Assembly: GCA_027307235.1 (NCBI GenBank)
Contig: DAHUXH010000012.1
Coordinates: 62,001 to 126,000 of the forward strand
Direction of reading: 5' to 3'
DNA from: Vulcanimicrobiota bacterium
GTDB taxonomy: Bacteria > Vulcanimicrobiota > Vulcanimicrobiia > Vulcanimicrobiales > Vulcanimicrobiaceae
Length of the DNA: 64,000 bases
The translations under genes and the position numbers were made by a program. Numbering within the stretch: position 1 is the first letter of the stretch; the number at the start of each line of letters is the position of its first letter. Shown here in pieces: positions 1 to 8,847 of the stretch. The notes under the pieces are model-generated. The model saw only the letters and a list, made by a program, of their open reading frames with translations. It did not search any database and had not been told where the DNA came from.

Positions 1-589
1 GCACGGTGAGCGCGCCGGCCATGATGCCGAGGTCACCAATCACAATAAGCCCAAGCCAAACGACGATGGCGACGCCGATGGCGACGACCGTGGTTCGCGA
101 GAACACCGAGATCAGGACGCCCAGCGATGCAGTGCAGAGCATGAGCAGCCACGTTTCAAGAGCGAACTGAAGGACGTCCGTGATGTTTCCCGTTGCTCCC
201 GCATACGACATGACGAGAAACGAGATCGCAAACCCGATCCCGACCGTGCTGCTGAGCGCGGTGATCAGGGCTCCCAGCTTCGCGAAAAAGACCTCGCTGA
301 TCGTGACCGGCAGCGATACCAGGTACGATAGGATCTGCGTTTCACGATCCGAGACGATGCCGAGCGCGCCTGCGAGCAGCGCCATCAGAGACACGACGAC
401 GAGATTGAGATTGATCAGAGTCGCGGCAGTCGGACCGAAACTCACGACGCCCGAGACCTTGCCGACGGCGATGCTGCTGACGCTCACGAGAGCGCATAGC
501 GCACCAAATGCTGCGATGTAGAGCCAAAGCCAACGTTTGCGCCGGATCTGGCGCAGTTCGTGAAGCCAGAGTACCTGCAGATCGTTCAT
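1..589 (-). CDS. nosY: NosY-like ABC permease, 3' end beyond window
   Basis: This is the membrane permease of the NosDFY copper/sulfur-site maturation transporter for nitrous oxide reductase. Reading the minus strand from an ATG at 589 gives an open frame to the window edge (about 196 residues). It begins MNDLQVLWLHELRQIRRKRW and continues with at least five hydrophobic segments, as in the ABC-2 permease family (NosY, usually about 275 residues). Its ATG overlaps the stop of the upstream nosDF gene in an ATGA, so translation is probably coupled. Position after nosZ and nosDF supports NosY over a generic ABC-2 permease. The C-terminal third is missing only because the window ends. Confidence 0.85.
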   Translation of the reverse strand, partial: MNDLQVLWLHELRQIRRKRWLWLYIAAFGALCALVSVSSIAVGKVSGVVSFGPTAATLINLNLVVVSLMALLAGALGIVSDRETQILSYLVSLPVTISEVFFAKLGALITALSSTVGIGFAISFLVMSYAGATGNITDVLQFALETWLLMLCTASLGVLISVFSRTTVVAIGVAIVVWLGLIVIGDLGIMAGALTV

Positions 590-2619
590 GCCGTCAGCCC
601 TTCGTTGTCGACAAAGTCCTGCACGGCCACCATCTCAACGAGCCGACCGTCATGGAGATACGCCACCCGATCGGCGAGACGCCGCACGTCGTCGGTGAGA
701 TGCGATGAAAAGAGAATCGACGTGCCCGCACGCTTTTCTTCATTGAGCAATGCAAGCATGTCGAGCCGGGTTGCGCGATCGAGGCCTGCGGACGGTTCGT
801 CCAAAACGAGCAGTTGCGGTTCTCCAACCAAGCCGCACGCGAGCGCAAGTCTCTGCTTCATTCCACCGGAAAGATCGGAGATCGCCGTCGGACCCACCGA
901 TTCCAGGCCGACTTTACGCAGCGCGGCGCGAGCCTGTTCGTGTGATGCACCGCGCAATTTGCGCACCAGCTCCATCAACTCATCTGCGGACATGTCGACG
1001 CGCGGTAACGCCTGCGGCACGTATCCGATGCGCGAACGCGCCGCCTTTGCTTGCAAACTCGGCCTGCGATCGTGTACGCGCAGTTCGCCCGCATAGGCCG
1101 TCAGCCCAAGCACGCAGCGAAGCAACGTCGTCTTGCCTGCGCCGTTGGGGCCCCACAGCGCAACCGCTTCACCGGCCTGCACGTGAAGCGAGACATTGGA
1201 GATGCCGCGCCCGTTTGAGTAGTGCTTCGTGAGGTCTACGACGCTCAGCGGCAGCGTCCCGGTGTCAACGACGACCGGTTTTGGATGCATGACGCGCCTG
1301 CGTCCGCGTCGTGCGCCGAGAATTAATGCCAACGGAGCGAGCGCCGCAAGCGCGAGAACGCTCACCGCAAACGACCGCCGTGGCGATGCGAGCGACGGCG
1401 TGAGCGCAGGAGCCGGCGGCGTCAATAACGGGTAGGGATCGACAACCTTCGGAGGCACGGCGACGGCGGGAACAGCACGAGCCGCAAAGTCCAGCGCAGC
1501 TGCGAGCGGGCTATAGTTGAACAGCGCCAATTCCGGATGCGCATCCATGAACGACTCGAACGGTCGAAGCGGACGGTACGGAATCGCGCCAACGTCGTGC
1601 GCGCCTGCATAGCCGCCATAATCGCTCCAGTAATTGCCCTTGTGCGCATCGTACCACGTGATCCCGCTGAGTGTGGGCCCGCCGCTGGCAGAGACTTGTT
1701 CGATGTTGTCACGAAACGCATTGAGCGCCACCAGCGTCGATGAGGTCACGGCTTCTGCCGCGAGGCCCGTGCCGTTGTAGGTAAAGGTATTCCCCGTGAT
1801 GCGGTTCGGCATTGTCGGCCGGGTCGGACTCTGCACCAGGTTGAGCCCGACGTGATTGTCGATGAAGGCATTGTCGGCGATCGACGACCCGTCGACGTCT
1901 TCCATGCCGACGCCGTAGCCGGCCGGTCCACGATTGTGCAGGAAGAGATTCTGCCGGATCGTGAGGTTCGCGGCATACATGAAGTTCGATCCGATTTCGC
2001 AGCCCTCGAACGTGTTCATCCTGACCGACATTCGGTCGGAGTACATGTCATGCAGGCCATACCGGCCGTCGGAGACGTGATTCCCTTTGAACTCCATGTC
2101 CGGGGAGAACGACACGAACACATCGCGGTCATGCACGATGGCGTTATCCACGATGTGTACCCCTCGACTCGAAAGCACGCGGATGGCATCACCGCGCGAG
2201 TCGCGCGCTTGCGTCCCGGTGATGACATTCCCGCGAACGATCGAGTTTGGCGAACTGAACATGGAAATGGCGTAGGTGTTGTCATCGAAGCGATCATCGA
2301 CAATCGCCGCGCGCGCTGCGCGCAGGATGATCGCGGCGACCTCGCCGTTATCGTCACCGGTGTGCGAGCCGACCAGATGCAAATGGCGAATCACGACGTC
2401 CGCCGATCGAATGGTCAGAATGGTTCTTCCCTCGATCGCTTGCAGCGTCGCATTCGCCTGACCTTCGATGGTCACTGGTTTTGAAATATCAAATGAACCG
2501 CGATAGGTTCCGCCGTTCACGACGATGGTTGTTCCCGGTTTTGCAGCGACGAGCGCCGCTGTGAGATCGCGAACGCGGCACGAGGCACACACCAGCAGTA
2601 CGTGTGCAGCGGTAATCAT
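586..2619 (-). CDS. nosD-nosF: NosD-NosF fusion protein (677 aa)
   Basis: One continuous frame joins two proteins that are normally separate. Residues about 1-410 are a NosD-type right-handed beta-helix (periplasmic, CASH repeats such as NRITGNTF and GNYWSDYGGY). Residues about 417-436 are one hydrophobic segment followed by RRGRRR, which by the positive-inside rule points into the cytoplasm. Residues about 456-677 are a complete ABC ATPase (NosF) with Walker A GPNGAGKT, signature LSGGMKQR and Walker B LLVLDEPSAGLD. The start at 2619 was chosen because it overlaps the preceding stop as ATGA; the frame is open further upstream but that part lies inside the neighbouring gene. The N-terminus is a weak signal sequence. 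The product would span the inner membrane and energise NosZ maturation with NosY. Confidence 0.88.
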   Translation of the reverse strand: MITAAHVLLVCASCRVRDLTAALVAAKPGTTIVVNGGTYRGSFDISKPVTIEGQANATLQAIEGRTILTIRSADVVIRHLHLVGSHTGDDNGEVAAIILRAARAAIVDDRFDDNTYAISMFSSPNSIVRGNVITGTQARDSRGDAIRVLSSRGVHIVDNAIVHDRDVFVSFSPDMEFKGNHVSDGRYGLHDMYSDRMSVRMNTFEGCEIGSNFMYAANLTIRQNLFLHNRGPAGYGVGMEDVDGSSIADNAFIDNHVGLNLVQSPTRPTMPNRITGNTFTYNGTGLAAEAVTSSTLVALNAFRDNIEQVSASGGPTLSGITWYDAHKGNYWSDYGGYAGAHDVGAIPYRPLRPFESFMDAHPELALFNYSPLAAALDFAARAVPAVAVPPKVVDPYPLLTPPAPALTPSLASPRRSFAVSVLALAALAPLALILGARRGRRRVMHPKPVVVDTGTLPLSVVDLTKHYSNGRGISNVSLHVQAGEAVALWGPNGAGKTTLLRCVLGLTAYAGELRVHDRRPSLQAKAARSRIGYVPQALPRVDMSADELMELVRKLRGASHEQARAALRKVGLESVGPTAISDLSGGMKQRLALACGLVGEPQLLVLDEPSAGLDRATRLDMLALLNEEKRAGTSILFSSHLTDDVRRLADRVAYLHDGRLVEMVAVQDFVDNEGLTA

Positions 2620-3185
2620 GCGGCGTCCATATTCTTCACGCGATTGGCGATTGCCATGATCGCAGCGATGGAGGCCAGACTCGCAAGGTAGAACCCTATG
2701 CCGAATGCGCTGTCGGTGTGAAACTGTCCGACGCCGCCGGAGCCGAAGATGTTGGGCGTCCAAGGCGCAACGCTGCTCGACAGCGCAGCATGAGGGTCGA
2801 GATGGTGTCCGGCATACTGCAACCAGACGGCAAGGTCGACAAAGAACACGGCCGGCAGGGTCGCGGCCGGCAGCGCCAGCAGAGCGCTCCACCGTGTGCG
2901 AAGCGGTACCGCAAGAAGCAAGAGGATCGTGAAGAGCGGACCAACGACGAAGGCCGCCTGCCGTTCGAGCATCGCCACCTTCGCAAGCGGCATGAAACCG
3001 ATGTAGTGATTCAACCCGTCCACTTCATGAACGTCGCCGGTCACGGTGAAGAACCACGTGGTGACGTGCAGCCCTTCGGGGTATTGCGGAGCATGCATGG
3101 TGATCTCCCACCAAGGCAGCAGCAGGGAGACTGCGAGCAGCATCCCCGCCGCCGCGAACCACCTGGCTCCTGAATCGCGCTTCAT
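2616..3185 (-). CDS. nos-operon multi-pass membrane protein
   Basis: A 189-residue integral membrane protein with about four hydrophobic segments: one near the N-terminus (AGMLLAVSLLLPWW), two in the middle and one at the C-terminus. Just after the first segment lies the motif ITMHAPQYPEGL. As I recall, similar membrane proteins follow nosZ in clade II clusters (the nosB position in Wolinella), but I cannot confirm orthology. It sits two bases after the nosZ stop and overlaps nosDF by four bases, so it belongs to the operon. An in-frame TTG at 3191 would overlap nosZ; the ATG at 3185 is preferred. A role in NosZ maturation or electron supply is inference. Confidence 0.75.
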   Translation of the reverse strand: MKRDSGARWFAAAGMLLAVSLLLPWWEITMHAPQYPEGLHVTTWFFTVTGDVHEVDGLNHYIGFMPLAKVAMLERQAAFVVGPLFTILLLLAVPLRTRWSALLALPAATLPAVFFVDLAVWLQYAGHHLDPHAALSSSVAPWTPNIFGSGGVGQFHTDSAFGIGFYLASLASIAAIMAIANRVKNMDAA

Positions 3186-3187
3186 CG

Positions 3188-5194
3188 TCAACGCTCTGCC
3201 ACCAGGAGGTAGCCCATCATCTCGAGATGGAGCGCGGAGCAGAAATCGGTGCAGTAGTACGGAAAGACTCCCGGTTTATCCGCGATGAATTCGAAGTGCT
3301 CGCTCTTGCCGGGCTCGATGGTCAGGCTGACATTGTAGCCGGCGATCGCAAACCCGTGCATGGCGTTCTTGGTCGATTCCGTGTTCGTCAGGCGCCAGAT
3401 GATCTTCTGACCGGCCTTCGCATGGACGACGTCGGGCGTGAAATGACTGCGCGCTTGCGTCATGCTCACGTAGACCGTGTCGCCGTCGATGCGCACGCCT
3501 TCTTTACCGGCTTTGGGAGCATTGGGGTCGATGCCGTTTGAGTGCGGCGTGAAGCCGACGGGGAATACCGACATCGGCTTGAGCAGCGATGCATCGATAA
3601 TCTGCGCGTAGTGCGGCTCCGCATTGCCGACCGGGGCATCGAAGATGACGCCCATCTTCGGCGATGTGACATCCACCAATTGCAGATTTCTCGGGAACAG
3701 TGGTCCGACCGGAGTGAACCGATCGATCGACCACTTGTTGAGTCCGACGATGTATTTTCCGCGCGGCTTCACGGTATCGCCGTGCGGAGCTGCCAAATGT
3801 CCGGTGTTGTACTGGAGCGACGTCTTGTCGACCATCTCCCAGCCCTTGCCGGATTCATCGCCGATCTTCCACTTTGCGACCGCGCTGTCCAGAAACAGAC
3901 TCGTGTATCCGAATCCCTGGTCATCGAATTGCGTATGCAGCGGTCCAAGGCCAATTGGAATCTGCGCAATACGTGTTTCCGTCAGTGGAAGAACCCGTAT
4001 TCCGTACGGGCCTTTTTTCAGGTCGCTGCGGGCAGCCGCCGTCTTGATCTTGGCGATGCTATAGATCTGCACGTACGGATCGAGCTTACCGCTCACGGCG
4101 AGGAACTTGCCATCCGGTGTGACGTCGACGCCGTGCGGGCTTTTCGCTTCGGAGAGGAGATACAAGATGCCGTTTTGCGCCGCTTGAGCAATGCTGATCA
4201 ATGCCATCCCGTTGAACGTGGATGCGCGGCCGGACCGCACAAAGGCCTCGGCAGCTTTCCAGTTGATGACGTGCATCCAGTCGTACGCATTTTGCGACAT
4301 GCTGGCTTCCGGAGGTAGACCGCCGTCCCAGTTGTCCGGATAAGCTAGTTCACTGTTGAACGAGTTCGTGAACGACCAGCCATCGCTATCGAGTTTCCCC
4401 GCGTCGGTGAGGTCTTGAAAGAACGGCGGCAGTTCGATAGAAAACGATTTTTGCGGATCGAGCACGCCTTTGTTCTTGTCGAACTTCCAATACGTCGCCA
4501 ACCCGCGATATTTTTCGCGAAAATTCGCGGCGTTCAGAGGAGCGTATCCCCAGCCTAGCGGTGCCGCGTACTGCGCCGTTTCGATGACGTATTCGGTATT
4601 GGGCGTCACCGCCAGACCGTGGGTGTTGATCATGAGCGGGTTCTTGACGATCTGCTTCGTTTCAAACCGTGCGAGATCGACGACCGCGACTCGTGCATTC
4701 ACCTTATCGTTGATGAAGAGAAAACGGCCGTCGTAGTCACCATCCGTTTCGCTCAGTGCCGGATGATGCGTATCGCCGTGCGTGATCGTTGCGTCCTTGA
4801 AATCGCCGTCATGCAGCGTTGCTTTCGATTCGAAGTCGTAGCCCCAGCCGACGTACGAATCGGGCGTGAAGACCGGAATGACTTTCAGCAACCGCATCGA
4901 TGGAAGCCCGAAGACAACCACCTGACCGCTGTGCCCGCCGGATGCGAACATCACGTAATCGTCATGCTTGCCGGGCGGAACGAAGGTTCGCAGCGCCGCG
5001 TCGACATCGCCCGGATTCAAGCCGCGAGCCTTGATGATCGCATCCGCGTTCCCGCCCGCGGGAGGCGCGTTGCCGACGCCAGCCGGTTCGGCGCTCGATA
5101 TCTGTGCTTGATCGTTCTTCGGCGCATTGCACGCTGCAAGCAGTGCGGAAGCACCGATCGCAGCAACGAATTGCTTTCGGGGAAAGGTACCCAT
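3188..5194 (-). CDS. nosZ: Nitrous-oxide reductase, clade II
   Basis: Reduces N2O to N2 in the periplasm, the last step of denitrification. The 668-residue protein shows the seven-bladed propeller with CuZ-site histidine motifs (GDTHHP, SPHGVDVTPDGK, GPLHTQFDDQG, APHGDT). The C-terminal cupredoxin CuA domain has CTDFCSALHLEM, giving ligands near Cys648, Cys652, His656 and Met659. The N-terminus MGTFPRKQFVAAIGASALLAAC is a Sec-type signal with a lipobox (LAAC) and no twin-arginine motif, which fits clade II NosZ and suggests a membrane-anchored lipoprotein. The frame is open 38 codons upstream, but the signal peptide fixes the start at 5194. It heads the operon nosZ, membrane protein, nosDF, nosY. 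No nosR or nosL lies in the window. Confidence 0.96.
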   Translation of the reverse strand: MGTFPRKQFVAAIGASALLAACNAPKNDQAQISSAEPAGVGNAPPAGGNADAIIKARGLNPGDVDAALRTFVPPGKHDDYVMFASGGHSGQVVVFGLPSMRLLKVIPVFTPDSYVGWGYDFESKATLHDGDFKDATITHGDTHHPALSETDGDYDGRFLFINDKVNARVAVVDLARFETKQIVKNPLMINTHGLAVTPNTEYVIETAQYAAPLGWGYAPLNAANFREKYRGLATYWKFDKNKGVLDPQKSFSIELPPFFQDLTDAGKLDSDGWSFTNSFNSELAYPDNWDGGLPPEASMSQNAYDWMHVINWKAAEAFVRSGRASTFNGMALISIAQAAQNGILYLLSEAKSPHGVDVTPDGKFLAVSGKLDPYVQIYSIAKIKTAAARSDLKKGPYGIRVLPLTETRIAQIPIGLGPLHTQFDDQGFGYTSLFLDSAVAKWKIGDESGKGWEMVDKTSLQYNTGHLAAPHGDTVKPRGKYIVGLNKWSIDRFTPVGPLFPRNLQLVDVTSPKMGVIFDAPVGNAEPHYAQIIDASLLKPMSVFPVGFTPHSNGIDPNAPKAGKEGVRIDGDTVYVSMTQARSHFTPDVVHAKAGQKIIWRLTNTESTKNAMHGFAIAGYNVSLTIEPGKSEHFEFIADKPGVFPYYCTDFCSALHLEMMGYLLVAER

Positions 5195-5400
5195 GCTCGT
5201 TCTGCCACTCCATTCTTCGGCGAAATGCCGCTTCAATTGCAACCTTACGCCAAGAATTGGATGCTTTGCAGAAATCACACGCGGAACGTCTTCAAGAGTT
5301 CTTCCCAAGTTACGAGCATTTGCGCATGCGCACTCGTCTCGTAGCGACCTAAGTCAGAATCAAAGGGTTGATCGATGCCTGTACGCGAATTCGCCCACAT

Positions 5401-5865
5401 ATGGTGAACGATCGGCACGTCGTCGAGATCATTGATGCACAAGAGAGCGATCTTGAAGCGCTCGCGACGCTGTTCAACGACTATCGAGCATTCTATGACT
5501 GCACGCCGGACCTGCAATCTGCCAGGCATTTTGTGTCGCGTCGGATCAAAGAAAAGGCGACTCGGTTCTTCCTGGCGATACTTGGCGGCGCACACGTCGG
5601 CTTCGTACACCTTTTGCCGTCTTTCGACACGCTTGCCATGAGGAGCGCATGGATCCTCGAGGACCTATTCGTCGATCCCGCACATAGGCGATGCGGCGTC
5701 GGCAGCGCGCTGCTGCGTCACGCAGAGGCCTTCGCCGTTCGCACCGATGCCGCACGATTGAGTCTGACCACGGCTCACACGAACGAGATTGCCCAGCGCT
5801 TGTATTTGGGCCACGGCTACGTCCACGACGAAGTCTTCCGCGCTTACCATCGGATGCTTCACTAA
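5401..5865 (+). CDS. GNAT N-acetyltransferase
   Basis: A 154-residue protein of the GCN5-related N-acetyltransferase fold. The acetyl-CoA binding motif A is visible as LEDLFVDPAHRRCGVGSALL (R/Q-x-x-G-x-G/A pattern RRCGVGSA), followed by the C-terminal AQRLYLGHGYVHDEVFRAYH helix-strand element. The substrate is not predictable. The ATG at 5401 was chosen; an in-frame TTG at 5368 would add 11 residues but its purine-rich stretch is too close to act as a ribosome site. The gene is divergent from nosZ, with 206 bases between the two starts, so that interval must hold both promoters. Confidence 0.85.
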   Translation: MVNDRHVVEIIDAQESDLEALATLFNDYRAFYDCTPDLQSARHFVSRRIKEKATRFFLAILGGAHVGFVHLLPSFDTLAMRSAWILEDLFVDPAHRRCGVGSALLRHAEAFAVRTDAARLSLTTAHTNEIAQRLYLGHGYVHDEVFRAYHRMLH

Positions 5866-5887
5866 GGTCTCCGGGATACCGCTTGAA

Positions 5888-8401
5888 TCACTCGTAGCGC
5901 AGTGCTCGGGCCGGATCGAGCAGCGCGGCGCGAAGCGCGGGTACGATGGCAGCGACTGCAGCGCTGATCACGACGACACCCATCACGGTGATATAGACCG
6001 GCGGTTGCACCGTTGATGACCCAAAGAGTATTCCACCAAGTTGGCGCGCTGCCCATGCCGCAAGAGTCATGCCGATGATCATGCCGACGGTGCATTGCAC
6101 GAGGGCCGCCGCCGTGACGTCTGCGACGATCGAGATCGTGCGCGCGCCGAGAGCTTTACGGATGCCGAACTCGTGCGTCCGCTGCTCGACCGAAAACGAC
6201 ACCACCGCATACGTTCCCGCTATGGCGAGTATAAGCGCGATGGCGGCCAGCGCGGCAAAGACCAACGCGATCGTCAAGGGAGCGAAAGCCTTAGCGGCGA
6301 TCAGCGATCCTTCTGGAACAATGGATGGCGCCGCTAGCGTCGGGTAGCTTGCAGCAAAGATGCGATCGATGCGCGACGCGAGATTTGGATTGGGGCGGCC
6401 GAGACGGACTACGAATTCGCGCAGTTCTGGATGCTGTGCCATCGGCACGTACAGTATCGGGACCGCGGCGCGTCCATACTCTTCGACCGCGTTTCGGACG
6501 ACACCGACGACGGCACACGATCGCGGTGTGTCGAAGATGCCCGGAGAAATGACCCGCCCGATGGCGCCGGTGTCGCCCAGATAACTTCGCGCGAACGACT
6601 CGTTGACGATCGCAACGCACGGTGCATGTGCGCGATCGGACGCCGCAAACATGCGCCCAAGGACAAGCCCGATCTGCAATGTACGGAAATAGGCGGGCGT
6701 GACTGCGTCGTAGAACGTTTTTATTTCCTGCGAACTGCCAGGGAAAGCGACATCCGTTTGATCGCAACAGTCGAACGGCGCCTCGAGGGCCGCCGAGACC
6801 GCTTGTACGCCGTCGATTGTGCGTAGTTGCTGCATGACGTTTTGCACAAATCGAAGCGTCAGATCGCCACCGGGCGCCCCGCCCTCGCCGGCAACAACAT
6901 GTTCGTGCGTCGTTGGGGTCGACGTTTGAACAAGGAAGACGCTGCGGGGATCAAAACCGAGTTCGACGTTGGTGAGTGCACGGTAACTGTTCAGCACGAG
7001 CCCGGCCGCCAACACGACGGCGGTGGCGAGCGCTATCTCGCCCACGACGAGTACAACGCGGGCAAACCGCATCGAGCGCCGGACTTGCCTGCGGCGAGGC
7101 AACGCCGGCAACACGCCGGCCACCAGCGTAGTGACGAGGATTAACGCGGTCGCGTAGACGAGAAGGGGACCGTCCACGTGCACGTCATTCCAGCGCGGCA
7201 GCAACTTGGCACCGAACCCGCTCAAGCAGCGCAGCCCAAGCCATGCGAGCATCGTGCCGACCAGCGCGCCGGCACACGACAGGACTGCCGTTTCAGCAGC
7301 AACATGTGAAACGATTCGCTTCCAGGGTGCTCCCAGCGCCGCTCGAACCGCGAGCTCTCCGCCGCGCGACATCGTGCGCGTGAGTTGAAGATTCGCGACA
7401 TTCACGCACGCAATGATCAACACCACGGTCACTGCTGCATAGAGCAGCCATAACAACGGCCGCATCGGACCAACGATCCGATCGATGACGGGCGTTAGCT
7501 GGATCGTTCGTGCCTTTGATGGCGGATCGAAGGTATTCCCATCGGCGATGCTCTTGACGATACGGCCGATGCTCGCCGCTGACGTACCCATGTCCACACC
7601 GGGGCGTATTCTTGCAAGTGCATTGAAGCTGAAATTACTTGGCGCGATCTGCGACGTGTTGTTCGGATCGATGCGGACCCAATACGACCGATGGACGAGA
7701 CCGTAGGGCGTGGGGTCGAGGAACCCGGGCGGAGCTACGCCGATAATCGTGTAAGCGCGCCCATCGAGATTGAGAATCTGTCCCAGGGTTGCGATGCTTC
7801 CGGAATACCGTTGACGCCAAAGGTCATATGAAATGACGGCAGCGCGTCTATCCGCGCTGCCGTTGGAGAAAAAACGCCCCAAAGACGGGTGAAGGCCAAC
7901 CACGGAAAAATAGTCCGCCGAAGCCACAGCGCCGCTGAGTTGAATCGGCCGACCGCGGCCGAGCAACGTGCCGCCGTCGCTCTCGGAGAGTGCGATGGTT
8001 CCATAGCTCCGCATGCGAGCGGCCAGCACAGTCGCATCGGGATAAGAAAGTGAATTCCCCTGGTTTGTTTCTTGGACGAAGAGCAGCCGCTCTGCATGAT
8101 CGTAGGGAAGAGGCCGCAGCAGCACACCCTCTATCACCGCACCGATGCTGAGGTTCACACCGATCGCGAGGCCGATCGTGGTTATGACAACGACGCTATA
8201 CAGCGGCGCCTTCCGCAGAGAGCGCACGGCCAATCGCAGATCGCGCGCGCCATTTTCGAAGCGCATCGACATTCCGGCGACGATTGCGTCGGCGACGGCA
8301 TGAAGGACGCCGCCGTTTTTCGCGTCATCACAAATCGCGCTGCCGTACTGCTCGCGAAACTCACGCGGGCAGAACAGCAGTGCAAGGCGCAGGATCGTCA
8401 T
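5888..8401 (-). CDS. ADOP-type FtsX/MacB-like permease
   Basis: An 837-residue ABC-type permease of the acidobacterial duplicated orphan permease (ADOP) family. It has a short N-terminal domain (ALLFCPREFREQYG), then a MacB-like unit: a transmembrane helix near residues 68-92, a periplasmic core, and FtsX helices including VLIIACVNVANLQLTR. A second core plus FtsX unit follows, ending with the helices around IALVFAALAAIALILAIAGT and the final RAALLDPARALRYE, the usual FtsX-permease C-terminus. No ATPase gene is adjacent, as is typical for ADOP. The start codon overlaps the stop of the upstream PadR regulator (ATGA), the classic PadR-ADOP pairing. The role is unknown; export or envelope stress is the usual guess. 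Confidence 0.9.
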   Translation of the reverse strand: MTILRLALLFCPREFREQYGSAICDDAKNGGVLHAVADAIVAGMSMRFENGARDLRLAVRSLRKAPLYSVVVITTIGLAIGVNLSIGAVIEGVLLRPLPYDHAERLLFVQETNQGNSLSYPDATVLAARMRSYGTIALSESDGGTLLGRGRPIQLSGAVASADYFSVVGLHPSLGRFFSNGSADRRAAVISYDLWRQRYSGSIATLGQILNLDGRAYTIIGVAPPGFLDPTPYGLVHRSYWVRIDPNNTSQIAPSNFSFNALARIRPGVDMGTSAASIGRIVKSIADGNTFDPPSKARTIQLTPVIDRIVGPMRPLLWLLYAAVTVVLIIACVNVANLQLTRTMSRGGELAVRAALGAPWKRIVSHVAAETAVLSCAGALVGTMLAWLGLRCLSGFGAKLLPRWNDVHVDGPLLVYATALILVTTLVAGVLPALPRRRQVRRSMRFARVVLVVGEIALATAVVLAAGLVLNSYRALTNVELGFDPRSVFLVQTSTPTTHEHVVAGEGGAPGGDLTLRFVQNVMQQLRTIDGVQAVSAALEAPFDCCDQTDVAFPGSSQEIKTFYDAVTPAYFRTLQIGLVLGRMFAASDRAHAPCVAIVNESFARSYLGDTGAIGRVISPGIFDTPRSCAVVGVVRNAVEEYGRAAVPILYVPMAQHPELREFVVRLGRPNPNLASRIDRIFAASYPTLAAPSIVPEGSLIAAKAFAPLTIALVFAALAAIALILAIAGTYAVVSFSVEQRTHEFGIRKALGARTISIVADVTAAALVQCTVGMIIGMTLAAWAARQLGGILFGSSTVQPPVYITVMGVVVISAAVAAIVPALRAALLDPARALRYE

Positions 8402-8748
8402 ACCGAAACACGGGCAGGAAGAACGTTTCGCGTTTTTGCGATGCGCAGAACGTCGGCAAGACGCAGCGCTTCCGCTTCAGCGATTCGCCTACCCCATGTC
8501 GTGAGGCGATACGAGCGCCGGCGCGGATCGCTTGAATCGGGATCATCAATCTCTTCAATCCAGCGATCAGCGTGCAACTGCCGTAGATAGCGGTAGAGCG
8601 TCGTCGGCCCTAACTGCACCGCACCGTTGCTGGATAATTCCACTTCTTTGCTGATGCTATAGCCATGACGCTCGCCTCCCGCCAGGGAGAGCAGAATATG
8701 AAAGACACCCGCGCTGAGCGGGAGCGCCGCCGAAGGATCTTTTGCCAT
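8398..8748 (-). CDS. PadR-family transcriptional regulator
   Basis: A 116-residue winged-helix regulator. The N-terminal wHTH has the PadR hallmarks: GVFHILLSLAGGERHGYSI, then the recognition part GAVQLGPTTLYRYLRQLHADRWIEE and the wing DPRRRSYRLTTWGRRIAEAE. The C-terminal dimerisation helix is short. It is translationally coupled to the ADOP permease and probably represses the two-gene operon. An imperfect inverted repeat just upstream of its start codon is a plausible own operator. The inducer is unknown. Confidence 0.92.
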   Translation of the reverse strand: MAKDPSAALPLSAGVFHILLSLAGGERHGYSISKEVELSSNGAVQLGPTTLYRYLRQLHADRWIEEIDDPDSSDPRRRSYRLTTWGRRIAEAEALRLADVLRIAKTRNVLPARVSV

Positions 8749-8753
8749 TTCAC

Positions 8754-8784
8754 GATGACTATATCCATTTTGGCACTAGTCGTC
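8754..8784. promoter_or_regulatory. Candidate PadR operator
   Basis: Arms GATGACTA (8754-8761) and TAGTCGTC (8777-8784) form an inverted repeat with one mismatch in eight and a 15-base AT-rich centre. It lies 5-36 bases upstream of the padR start codon. Position and symmetry suit autoregulation by the PadR protein; binding is inference. Confidence 0.4.
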
Positions 8785-8847
8785 AAGCCGGTCTGTGACG
8801 GACGCACTCCCGGCGGTCCCGCCATGGTTACATGCGCAGTGAATCTA

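Noticed and set aside
5359-5372. ATCAA-N4-TTGAT between nosZ and the acetyltransferase gene, resembling an FNR/DNR site
   Set aside because: The arms are in the reverse order of the FNR consensus (TTGAT-N4-ATCAA), so it is not an FNR box, although oxygen control of nosZ would be expected.
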